Below are positions 1 through 5,108 of a stretch of DNA of 5,120 nucleotides, one piece after another. This stretch comes from an uncultured Ruminococcus sp. GTDB taxonomy: Bacteria > Bacillota > Clostridia > Oscillospirales > Acutalibacteraceae. Each line of letters begins with the position of its first letter. Within the stretch, counting starts at the first letter, position 1. The notes below the pieces were generated by a model. It was not told the origin of the DNA, ran no database searches, and saw nothing but the letters and a program-made list of their open reading frames with translations. The translations under genes and the position numbers were made by a program. Where the stretch lies: positions 1-5,120 of the forward strand of contig CADCOZ010000029.1 in assembly GCA_902803125.1 (NCBI GenBank), read 5' to 3'.

Positions 1-1598
1 GTGCCGCCCTGCACCACAATTTTCTTGCCGAGTTCAGAAGGGTTCGCCACACGGATAACCTTATACAGGGCGTTTTTGACAACGCTCAGACACAAGCCCG
101 CCGAAATATCTTCAATGGTAGCACCGTCCTTTTGTGCCTGCTTAACGGAGGAATTCATGAACACCGTACAGCGGGAACCGAGGTCAACGGGCTGTTTGGC
201 GAGCAGTCCCAGTTTGGCGAATTCTTCGGAAGAATAGCCGAGAGCATTGGCAAAGGTCTGCAAAAAGGAACCACAGCCGGAGGAACAGGCTTCGTTCAGG
301 AAAATATTATCAATGGCACCGCCCCGAATCTTAAAGCACTTGATATCCTGACCGCCAATGTCAATGATAAACTCCACATCGGGCATAAAACTCTTGGCGG
401 CGGTCAGGTGGGCGATGGTTTCCACCACACCGATATCCACGCTGAAAGCGTTTTTGATAATCTCTTCACCGTAGCCCGTCACGGCCGAACCGGCAATTCG
501 CACGTTTGGATTGATGGCATAGATATGTTCCAGAAAGTTTTTGACGATCGGAACGGGGTTGCCGCTGTTGGGCAGGTATTCCGAATAGAGCAGGGTGCCG
601 TCTTTGGCGGCAACAACGCCCTTAACGGTCGTGGAACCGGCATCAAGGCCGATATATACCCGACCGGTATAATTTTCCAGAGAACCGCGTTGGATGGTAG
701 CCTTGGCGTGGCGTTCACGGAAGGCATCGAGTTCCTGCTGCGTTTTGAACAGCGGTTTATTAAACGCAAAGTTGCCCGAACCACGATAGTGGGCAATCTT
801 ATCAATGGTGCTGTCAAGGTCAATAGACTTTTCCGCACAGAGAGCGGCACCCATAGACACATAGTAAAGAGAATTTTCGGGACACAGACCGGTGGTTTTC
901 AGCGACTGGTCAAAGCTTTTCCGCAGCTGCGGCAAAAAGGTCAGCGGACCGCCCAAATAAACGATTTTGCCGGTGATTTCACGTCCCTGTGCCAAACCGG
1001 CAATTGTCTGATTTACCACGGCCCCAAAAATACTGGCGGCGATATCCGTCTTTTTGGCACCCTGATTCAGCAGGGGTTGAATATCGGTTTTAGCAAAAAC
1101 GCCGCAGCGGGAAGCGATTGTATAGATTTTTTCGTGCTGTGCCGCCAGCCCGTCCAGTTCTTCAATAGGCACATTCAGCAGGGTGGCCATCTGGTCAATA
1201 AAGGCACCTGTACCGCCGGCACACGAACCGTTCATGCGAACCTCCATGCCGCCGGACAAAAACAGAATCTTGGCATCTTCACCGCCCAGTTCAATAATGA
1301 CATCGGTATCGGGAATGAAGGCTTTGGCGGCCACACGGGTGGCATAAACCTCCTGAATAAAATCAATGCCGCAAACATCGGCCACCCCCATACCGGCCGA
1401 ACCGGACATGGCAATCAAAGCATTTTCCGCTTCGGGCAATTCCTGACGGAGTTTTTTCAGCAGTTCGGCTATTTTTTCCGTAATCTGTGAATAGTGCCGC
1501 TCATACACCTGATAGAGCAGCCGGTTATTTTCATCTAAAGCAACGCACTTTACGGTGGTTGAACCAATATCCAATCCTATTTTAATCATGCGTATCAT
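1..1598 (-). CDS. Large acyl-CoA dehydratase activase (tandem BadF/HgdC-type ATPase domains), 5' part only
   Basis: This reading frame is open on the minus strand from the start codon to the left edge, so about 530 N-terminal residues are seen and the 3' end is missing. It holds two copies of the ASKHA-fold activase domain of the 2-hydroxyglutaryl-CoA/benzoyl-CoA reductase activator family. Domain 1 has DIGSTT (residues 10-15), LGGEDAK (104-110), Cys126 in GSCAGGTG and Cys165 in SRCGVF. Domain 2 has LDAGSTT (318-324), IGGQD (414-418), Cys438/Cys442 in ACSSGCGSF and Cys477 in SRCTVF. In HgdC, cysteines in the equivalent motifs hold a [4Fe-4S] cluster between subunits, and ATP hydrolysis drives electron transfer to a dehydratase. 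Tandem domains are typical of long Clostridial proteins (roughly 1,400 residues) with further dehydratase-like parts, so the missing part is probably large. The substrate is unknown. The ATG at 1598 is preferred because AGGAAAGG lies 4 bases upstream (its AGGA part 8 bases upstream). The ATG at 1589 (MIKIGLD) matches usual family N-termini but sits 13 bases from that site. The HPr gene is 32 bases upstream, probably in the same operon. Confidence 0.92.
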   Translation of the reverse strand, partial: MIRMIKIGLDIGSTTVKCVALDENNRLLYQVYERHYSQITEKIAELLKKLRQELPEAENALIAMSGSAGMGVADVCGIDFIQEVYATRVAAKAFIPDTDVIIELGGEDAKILFLSGGMEVRMNGSCAGGTGAFIDQMATLLNVPIEELDGLAAQHEKIYTIASRCGVFAKTDIQPLLNQGAKKTDIAASIFGAVVNQTIAGLAQGREITGKIVYLGGPLTFLPQLRKSFDQSLKTTGLCPENSLYYVSMGAALCAEKSIDLDSTIDKIAHYRGSGNFAFNKPLFKTQQELDAFRERHAKATIQRGSLENYTGRVYIGLDAGSTTVKGVVAAKDGTLLYSEYLPNSGNPVPIVKNFLEHIYAINPNVRIAGSAVTGYGEEIIKNAFSVDIGVVETIAHLTAAKSFMPDVEFIIDIGGQDIKCFKIRGGAIDNIFLNEACSSGCGSFLQTFANALGYSSEEFAKLGLLAKQPVDLGSRCTVFMNSSVKQAQKDGATIEDISAGLCLSVVKNALYKVIRVANPSELGKKIVVQGG

Positions 1599-1630
1599 TC
1601 ATCCTTTCCTGACAAAACAAACTGATTTGT

Positions 1631-1897
1631 TCATACCTGTTCCAAACCGCCATAGAACAAATCAGCGGCCGCTTTCAGGGCTTCCTGTTCATCGGAGCCG
1701 TCACATTCCAGAACGATTTCCGCACCGCAGCCGATACCGGCTGTCATGATATTCAGAACACTTTTGGCGTTAATTCGTCTGCCGTTAAAAACGATGGTGC
1801 AGTGACTTTGGAACCGATTCATCGTATCGGCAAATACAGCGGCCGGACGCATATGAAGACCAACGCTGTTGGTAACAGTAAAGGTTTGTGAAACCAT
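1631..1897 (-). CDS. ptsH: HPr-family phosphocarrier protein
   Basis: The 88-residue product has the full length and layout of HPr. The active-site motif GLHMRPAA places His15 in the position phosphorylated by enzyme I (PtsI) from phosphoenolpyruvate. The second signature, NAKSVLNIMTAG, places Ser46 where Firmicutes HPr kinase/phosphorylase acts. His15 rules out a Crh-type protein, in which this residue is replaced. Position 16 is Met where Ala is more usual. A cytosolic role in sugar phosphotransfer and carbon-catabolite signalling is expected from the family. No enzyme I gene is next to it; the downstream partner is a giant dehydratase activase, so this may be a dedicated paralog rather than the general ptsH. 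The gene symbol is therefore tentative. An AGGAG (1908-1912, minus strand) lies 10 bases before the ATG. A long leader of about 330 nt separates it from the likely promoter at 2238-2266. Confidence 0.94.
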   Translation of the reverse strand: MVSQTFTVTNSVGLHMRPAAVFADTMNRFQSHCTIVFNGRRINAKSVLNIMTAGIGCGAEIVLECDGSDEQEALKAAADLFYGGLEQV

Positions 1898-1966
1898 AGA
1901 AATATATCTCCTCTCCGTTTATTGTTTCAATCCACGCACGGCCATAAAAAGGAGCTGTGATGGTTC

Positions 1967-1983
1967 CATTCTGTGGCAGAATG
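1967..1983. repeat. Small perfect hairpin in the HPr leader
   Basis: CATTCTG (1967-1973) and CAGAATG (1977-1983) form a 7-bp stem closed by a 3-base loop. It lies about 70 bases upstream of the HPr start codon. No U-tract follows on either strand, so a terminator role is unlikely. It may be an RNA structural element of the leader or a protein-binding palindrome. Confidence 0.35.
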
Positions 1984-2114
1984 TTTCATCTTTTGTTCTC
2001 AGGCGTGAATGGCCCTCTTGAGCATAGCGGGCCTCCTGACCCGTTCCGCTGAACAGTTCTCCTGATTAAATGCCGCTTTATTAGAGCCTGCTTAAAATCC
2101 TTCCGAACTTCCCA

Positions 2115-2160
2115 CCAAGGGCTCTGCCCTTGGATCCCGCAAGCCTTTGAAAAGCTTGCG
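2115..2160. repeat. Tandem hairpin pair, dispersed-repeat-like intergenic element
   Basis: Two hairpins sit side by side. CCAAGGGC (2115-2122) pairs with GCCCTTGG (2126-2133) across a 3-base loop. CGCAAGC (2138-2144) pairs with GCTTGCG (2154-2160) across 9 bases, where CTTT/AAAG can pair further. Similar CCAAGGG...CCCTTGG plus CGCAAGC...GCTTGCG blocks are, from memory, common between genes in Ruminococcaceae-like genomes. That resemblance is recollection, not a search. It lies between divergent genes, so it does not terminate either neighbour. On the minus strand it would be part of the HPr leader. Confidence 0.45.
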
Positions 2161-2206
2161 AAAAACTTTTGTGTTGACGGTTCATAAGTTTTTTCTCTGC
2201 GGCAAG

Positions 2207-2242
2207 ATAATAAACAGGTTCTTACATATCACCGTTTATTAT
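2207..2242. promoter_or_regulatory. Inverted repeat across the HPr promoter start region (possible operator or 5' hairpin)
   Basis: ATAATAAAC (2207-2215) and GTTTATTAT (2234-2242) are perfect inverted repeats 18 bases apart. Three more pairs (GGT/ACC) follow inside after a one-base bulge. The right arm covers most of the minus-strand TATAAT and the left arm lies about 20 bases into the predicted transcript. It could be a repressor operator or a hairpin at the 5' end of the HPr mRNA. Confidence 0.4.
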
Positions 2243-2266
2243 ACATCATTCTCTCGAAAAAAACAA
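2238..2266 (-). promoter_or_regulatory. Sigma-A-type promoter, probably for the HPr-activase operon
   Basis: On the minus strand TTGTTT (2266-2261) is followed after 17 bases by a perfect TATAAT (2243-2238). The -35 keeps only the TTG core. CTCTC (2251-2255) and GAGAG (2269-2273) flank the -35 region and might be a small operator. This is the best promoter I see upstream of the HPr gene, but its distance from the gene (about 340 bases) leaves room for another, weaker promoter closer in. Confidence 0.55.
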
Positions 2267-2338
2267 GGGAGAGGAAAAGCAGATCACGGAAATCAAGTTT
2301 CTTTCATGCGATTGCCCTGATCAGTCAAAAATTGATGG

Positions 2339-2367
2339 TTGACAACAACACCGGAGTGTGCTATAAT
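2339..2367 (+). promoter_or_regulatory. Consensus sigma-A promoter of the tRNA gene
   Basis: TTGACA (2339-2344) and TATAAT (2362-2367) are exact consensus hexamers with the optimal 17-base spacing. The expected start near 2374 lies about 9 bases before the mature tRNA, as usual for a strongly expressed stable RNA. Confidence 0.92.
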
Positions 2368-2382
2368 TTGGCTGTTACAGAT

Positions 2383-2456
2383 GGACCAATAGCTCAGTTG
2401 GTCAGAGCAGCCGGCTCATAACCGGCGGGTCCGGGGTTCGAATCCCTGTTGGTCCA
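2383..2456 (+). tRNA. tRNA with CAT anticodon; probably tRNA-Ile2 (lysidine type), possibly tRNA-Met elongator
   Basis: The 74-nt gene folds into a full cloverleaf. GGACCAA (2383-2389) pairs perfectly with TTGGTCC (2449-2455), followed by discriminator A2456. The D-stem is GCTC/GAGC, the anticodon stem GCCGG/CCGGC (2410-2414 and 2422-2426) and the T-arm CGGGG-TTCGAAT-CCCTG. The anticodon CAT is at 2417-2419. CCA is not encoded, so it must be added by nucleotidyltransferase. The paired G1-C72 end excludes the initiator. The GGACC acceptor start with C4-G69 and C5-G68, together with loop CTCATAA, resembles Ile2 tRNAs of Bacillus and Mycoplasma as I recall them, whose C34 is changed to lysidine by TilS to read AUA. 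Naming from the anticodon alone would call it Met. Confidence 0.95.
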
Positions 2457-2461
2457 GAATC

Positions 2462-2484
2462 GCCCCCTCACTGCGTTTGGGGGC
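2462..2484 (+). terminator. GC-rich hairpin just after the tRNA (terminator-like, no U-tract)
   Basis: GCCCCC (2462-2467) pairs with GGGGGC (2479-2484) across an 11-base loop, starting 6 bases after the tRNA. The position suits a tRNA transcript terminator, but TCAGAGAATA follows instead of a run of Ts. Intrinsic termination is therefore doubtful; it may mark a 3'-end processing site instead. Confidence 0.4.
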
Positions 2485-2496
2485 TCAGAGAATAAC

Positions 2497-2585
2497 GAAT
2501 AGTGAATAGAGAATAGTTTATAGTGACGCTTCAAGAGCGATTCTATATGATTCTCTATTCACTATTTTCTTTTCTCTATTCACTA
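2497..2585. repeat. AT-rich miniature palindromic element with an extra direct copy
   Basis: AATAGTGAATAGAGAAT (2498-2514) is the exact reverse complement of 2550-2566. The 35 bases between carry two further nested pairings: TATAG/CTATA (2519-2523 with 2543-2547) and CGCT/AGCG (2527-2530 with 2536-2539). The whole can form one long hairpin of about 70 nt. TTCTCTATTCACTA occurs at 2551-2564 and again, 21 bases on, at 2572-2585. The sequence is built from heptamer-like GAATAGT/GAATAGA units. It encodes nothing. It resembles the short dispersed palindromes between genes of gut Firmicutes; whether it is mobile cannot be told from one copy. Confidence 0.6.
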
Positions 2586-2649
2586 AAAAATGATAATGGC
2601 CTGCGTTCGTTTCCGACGGTGGTAAGCGTCAAATAACCAGTGTATAGAA

Positions 2650-2688
2650 AAACCACGGAACAGGAGAGAGTATCCCGATCCGTGGTTT
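2650..2688. terminator. 10-bp hairpin, weak bidirectional terminator-like
   Basis: AAACCACGGA (2650-2659) and TCCGTGGTTT (2679-2688) form a perfect 10-bp stem with a 20-base loop. On the minus strand the stem ends in a T-run that continues for two more bases (TTTTT, then CTATA). On the plus strand it is TTT followed by CAGATTT. It could terminate readthrough from the tRNA or serve another purpose; no gene abuts it. Confidence 0.3.
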
Positions 2689-2827
2689 CAGATTTCAAAG
2701 GGAGCATTACGGACAAGCAATTTAAATGCCTTCTCGATTCTTCATATCTTGATAAAATCGTCACTAATTGGATTTGTTCATAATTTGTTTACTCGTTCAA
2801 AAACCCTGCTGACACTTGGTAAAGGGG

Positions 2828-2856
2828 TTGATTTATCGCAAAAAGGGTAGTATAAT
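2828..2856 (+). promoter_or_regulatory. Sigma-A promoter of the tmk-metY operon
   Basis: TTGATT (2828-2833) and a perfect TATAAT (2851-2856) are separated by 17 bases. The start would be near 2863, giving a leader of only about 35 nt before the kinase start codon. That is too short for a T-box or SAM riboswitch, so no such control of metY is visible from this promoter. Confidence 0.8.
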
Positions 2857-2873
2857 GAGGTGGAATCCTCATT
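2854..2873. promoter_or_regulatory. Palindrome overlapping the -10 and transcription start (possible operator)
   Basis: AATGAGG (2854-2860) and CCTCATT (2867-2873) are perfect inverted repeats around a 6-base centre. They overlap the last bases of the TATAAT and the predicted start site, a usual place for a repressor operator. In RNA form only part of it would be transcribed, so a DNA-binding role is more plausible than a leader hairpin. Confidence 0.35.
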
Positions 2874-2897
2874 TTACATAAGGCAGGTGAAGCGTTC

Positions 2898-3524
2898 GTG
2901 AGAGGAAAGCTTATTGTCGTTGAGGGACTGGACGGTTCCGGCAAGGGTACGCAGATTACACGCCTGACAGACTATATTCGTCAGCAGGGACAAAAGGTTC
3001 ACCGTACCGCCGAACCGACCGATTCCGTGACCGGCGGCCTGCTCAGAGATGCCCTCGGCGGTTTGGTACAGCGGGATGTGTATGAACTGTCGGCACTCTT
3101 TTTGCTGGATAGAATTTTTCACAATGTCAACACCAAAAACGGTATCCGGAAAATGCTGGACAGCGGATATGACGTGATTTGTGACCGATATTACTACTCT
3201 TCCTTTGCCTATCAGGGCATGGAAGCCGACCTTTCTTGGGTCATGGATATGAATCTGCACTGCCCTGAAATTCTGCACCCGGATGTCTGCATTTTCCTCG
3301 ATATTTCGCCGGAGATGGGGGAACAGCGATTGTGTGCTGACCGCTCTTTGCGGGAAATCTATGAGAATACAGACACACAAAGCCGTGTCCGCAGTCGGTT
3401 CTATGAGGTGTTTGACCTGCTGAGGGATTCCGAAAACATAAAAATCGTCGATGCCTCCCGCTCGATTGAGGCGGTGTCGGCTGATATAATAAAAATCTAC
3501 CAAGAGTTAAAAAAGGAGAACTGA
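2898..3524 (+). CDS. tmk: Thymidylate kinase (dTMP kinase family)
   Basis: The 208-residue product has the length and motifs of thymidylate kinase, the cytosolic enzyme that phosphorylates dTMP to dTDP with ATP on the way to dTTP. The P-loop is EGLDGSGKGT (residues 9-18). The substrate-site Asp-Arg-Tyr is at 96-98 in CDRYYYSSFAYQG. An Arg-rich lid-like stretch lies at about 144-157. The usual EPGGT motif is EPTDS here (39-43), a form I associate with archaeal-like and some Clostridial members; this could be a paralog or a related nucleotide kinase. The GTG start at 2898 is supported by AGGTGA (2885-2890) 7 bases upstream and by the motif spacing of the family. metY follows after 3 bases, so the two are almost certainly cotranscribed, although they share no pathway. 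Confidence 0.92.
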   Translation: MRGKLIVVEGLDGSGKGTQITRLTDYIRQQGQKVHRTAEPTDSVTGGLLRDALGGLVQRDVYELSALFLLDRIFHNVNTKNGIRKMLDSGYDVICDRYYYSSFAYQGMEADLSWVMDMNLHCPEILHPDVCIFLDISPEMGEQRLCADRSLREIYENTDTQSRVRSRFYEVFDLLRDSENIKIVDASRSIEAVSADIIKIYQELKKEN

Positions 3525-3527
3525 ACT

Positions 3528-4799
3528 ATGGCGTATCATATCAATACCCAATGCGTACAAGCCGGCTACGAGCCGAAAAACGGTGAATCCAGAGTGATTC
3601 CGATTGTGCAAAGCACGACCTTTAAGTACGACTCTGCCGCTACCCTTGGCCGGCTGTTTGATTTGGAGGAGGACGGCTTTTTCTATACCCGTTTGTCCAA
3701 TCCTACCCTGAGTGCTGTGGCACAAAAGATTGCCGCTTTGGAGGGCGGTGTCGGGGCTATGCTGACGGCTTCCGGTCAGGCGGCTTCCATGCTGTCGATT
3801 ACGAATATCTGTCATGCCGGCGACCATGTGGTTTGTGCCAGTGCCATCTATGGCGGTACGTTCAATCTGTTCAATAAATCCCTGCGGGAACTGGGTATTG
3901 AGTTCACATTTGTGACCCCCGATGCCGATGAAGAAGCCATCAATGCCGCTTTCCGTGACAATACCAAAGCGGTGTTTGTCGAGAGTGTATCCAATCCTTC
4001 ACTGGATGTGGCAGATGTAGAGCTGTATGCAAAATTGGCTCATGCCCACGGGGTACCGCTGATTGTCGATAATACCTTCCCGACACCGGTATTGTTCCGT
4101 CCGTTTGAGTGGGGTGCGGATATCGTGGTACATTCCACCTCCAAATACATGGACGGTCATGCGGTGGCCTTGGGCGGTGTGATTGTGGACAGCGGCAACT
4201 TTGACTGGACCAACGGCAAATACCCTGCCTTTACCGAGCCGGACGAGTCCTATCACGGTGTTGTCTATGCGGAAAAGTTCGGCAAAGCCGCCTACATTAC
4301 CAAATGCGTCACCCATATGATGAGAGATTACGGCCCCCAGCAAAGCCCCCAGAACGCATTCCTGCTGAACCTTGGTTTGGAAACGCTGTTCCTGCGGATG
4401 GAACGTCATTGTGCCAACGCCATGACCGTGGCACAGTTCCTGGAGCAGAACGATAAAATCGAGTGGGTCAATTATCCGAGCCTGCCGAGCAGTAAGTATT
4501 TTGAACGCTGTCAAAAGTATATGCCGAACGGCTGCTGCGGTGTCATTTCCTTTGGTGTCAAGGGCGGCCGTGAAAAGGCCATGCAGTTCATGGATGCCCT
4601 TGATATGATTAAGCTGGTCATTCATGTGGCCGATGCCCGCACCTGTGCTTTGCACCCGGCCAGCACGACCCACCGTCAGCTGACCGACCAGCAGTTGGAG
4701 GACTGCGGCGTAAAGCCCAATCTGATTCGTATGTCGGTTGGTATTGAGTATGTCGATGATATTTTGGCAGACCTTCAGCAGGCTCTTGATAAAATCTGA
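3528..4799 (+). CDS. metY: O-acetylhomoserine sulfhydrylase (PLP-dependent, Cys/Met metabolism)
   Basis: The 423-residue protein belongs to the Cys/Met-metabolism PLP enzyme family (cystathionine gamma-synthase fold). It would convert O-acetyl-L-homoserine and sulfide to homocysteine and acetate, giving direct sulfhydrylation for methionine synthesis. The PLP lysine is K206 in HSTSKYMDGH. D181 in VDNTF contacts the pyridine nitrogen, and YTRLSNPT (53-60) supplies phosphate contacts from the neighbouring subunit. HPASTTH (376-382) and RMSVGIE (401-407) are the C-terminal substrate-binding motifs. The length and the insertion at about 223-258 (FDWTNGKYPAFTEPDESYHG...) point to MetY rather than MetB, MetC or methionine gamma-lyase, which are about 380-400 residues long. 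AGGAG (3514-3518) lies 9 bases before the ATG. It is the second gene of the tmk operon. No terminator follows it directly. Confidence 0.94.
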   Translation: MAYHINTQCVQAGYEPKNGESRVIPIVQSTTFKYDSAATLGRLFDLEEDGFFYTRLSNPTLSAVAQKIAALEGGVGAMLTASGQAASMLSITNICHAGDHVVCASAIYGGTFNLFNKSLRELGIEFTFVTPDADEEAINAAFRDNTKAVFVESVSNPSLDVADVELYAKLAHAHGVPLIVDNTFPTPVLFRPFEWGADIVVHSTSKYMDGHAVALGGVIVDSGNFDWTNGKYPAFTEPDESYHGVVYAEKFGKAAYITKCVTHMMRDYGPQQSPQNAFLLNLGLETLFLRMERHCANAMTVAQFLEQNDKIEWVNYPSLPSSKYFERCQKYMPNGCCGVISFGVKGGREKAMQFMDALDMIKLVIHVADARTCALHPASTTHRQLTDQQLEDCGVKPNLIRMSVGIEYVDDILADLQQALDKI

Positions 4800-4883
4800 T
4801 GCGGGACTGTTTCAGGCAGCAGTCAGCCGGTCAGCTCTACGGGTGCATCGTCTGAAGCGGATCCTCATCAGGCGGACAAGCAG

Positions 4884-5108
4884 ATGGTTATGCAGACCGT
4901 CAAGAAATGTATCACAGACAGTAAACTGAACGAAACACCCGCCAGGATACCGGCTTATCTGTCCGAATTATCGGAATTGCTGAAACAGCAGGGGGTAGAG
5001 TTCACTTTTATCAATTCCGGTGTGAAAAATGACGGTGACATCAGTTTCTACGGACAATTCTCCGATGGCGTAAAATGGGGTTTCCTGCTGAGTGCAGTTC
5101 CCGATTGA
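4884..5108 (+). CDS. Small hypothetical protein; possibly the remnant of a lipoprotein gene
   Basis: I do not recognise this 74-residue product. It is soluble, with a likely helical N-terminal half (about residues 20-35, rich in Leu/Ser/Glu) and a beta-like end (VEFTFINSG, ISFYGQF, VKWGFLL). It has no signal peptide or membrane segment. The ATG at 4884 has only a weak AGG 11 bases upstream; an in-frame ATG at 4890 is no better. The frame is open upstream to the metY stop (4797-4799) and there reads Cys-Gly-Thr-Val-Ser-Gly-Ser-Ser..., a Cys followed by a Ser/Thr-rich linker, as at the start of a mature bacterial lipoprotein. The signal peptide that should precede that Cys is absent. It may be a decayed or recombined lipoprotein gene, or a genuine short gene translated after metY. 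Confidence 0.45.
   Translation: MVMQTVKKCITDSKLNETPARIPAYLSELSELLKQQGVEFTFINSGVKNDGDISFYGQFSDGVKWGFLLSAVPD

Larger units (their letters stand above)
1898..2231 (-). other. Putative long structured 5' leader of the HPr-activase operon
   Basis: If transcription starts about 7 bases after the TATAAT at 2238-2243 (minus strand), the HPr mRNA has a leader of about 334 nt. It contains several hairpins: 2138-2160, 2115-2133, a weaker GGCCC/GGGCC pairing (2011-2015 with 2029-2033), and a 7-bp stem with a 3-base loop (1967-1983). No hairpin is followed by a U-run directly before the HPr ribosome binding site, so classic transcription attenuation is not obvious. I could not match it to a T-box, cobalamin, SAM, c-di-GMP or THF riboswitch, nor to SRP RNA. 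No convincing gene is seen in it. Confidence 0.35.
2457..2827. other. Intergenic region without a convincing gene
   Basis: Between the tRNA and the promoter of the kinase operon I see a GC hairpin (2462-2484), an AT-rich palindromic element with an extra repeat copy (2497-2585) and a 10-bp hairpin (2650-2688). The remaining stretch from about 2690 to 2827 is AT-rich and I see nothing definable in it. The only reading frame of any length (2576-2764, minus strand) has a GTG start without a ribosome binding site and no family resemblance. Confidence 0.6.

Noticed and set aside
132..1490. Plus-strand open frame of 452 codons opposite the activase gene
   Set aside because: The minus strand encodes a clear two-domain activase with catalytic motifs over the whole stretch. 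The plus frame is rich in Gly/Asn/Thr/Gln/Phe with no motif and no ribosome binding site, the usual mirror of a coding strand.
1924..1955. A full type I-C CRISPR repeat or array
   Set aside because: Only the terminal 16 bases match, the remaining half lacks the palindrome, and there is no second copy at spacer distance.
1960..2052. Possible 30-codon leader peptide on the plus strand, with AAGGAG 5 bases before its ATG
   Set aside because: The ribosome site is good, but no plus-strand promoter is clear, the product has no recognisable features, and the stretch lies in the likely minus-strand leader of HPr. Not strong enough to call.
1960..2100. SRP RNA or cobalamin riboswitch, suggested on the minus strand by GGGTCAGGAGGCCCGC
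   Set aside because: The SRP core GGAAGGAAGCAGC is missing, and the upstream B12-box and GCCACTG elements of cobalamin riboswitches are absent.
2457..2600. Integration site of a mobile element at the tRNA 3' end
   Set aside because: No repeat of the tRNA 3' end and no integrase gene are present in the window.
2576..2764. 62-codon minus-strand frame between the tRNA and tmk
   Set aside because: It has a GTG start without a ribosome site, spans the hairpin at 2650-2688 and runs into the AT-rich repeat; no family resemblance.
2857..2897. SAM riboswitch or T-box controlling metY
   Set aside because: The leader is only about 35 nt and contains none of the conserved elements.
2874..3503. Minus-strand open frame of 209 codons opposite tmk
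   Set aside because: It is the shadow of the kinase gene, which has all family motifs, a promoter and a ribosome binding site.
3999..4673. Minus-strand open frame of 224 codons opposite metY
   Set aside because: It is His/Gly-rich antisense of a fully conserved PLP enzyme, with no initiation signals.
4738..4929. 63-codon frame crossing the metY end, considered as a frameshifted signal peptide for the downstream lipoprotein-like frame
   Set aside because: It is Arg-rich and lacks a hydrophobic core followed by a lipobox, so it does not supply the missing signal peptide.
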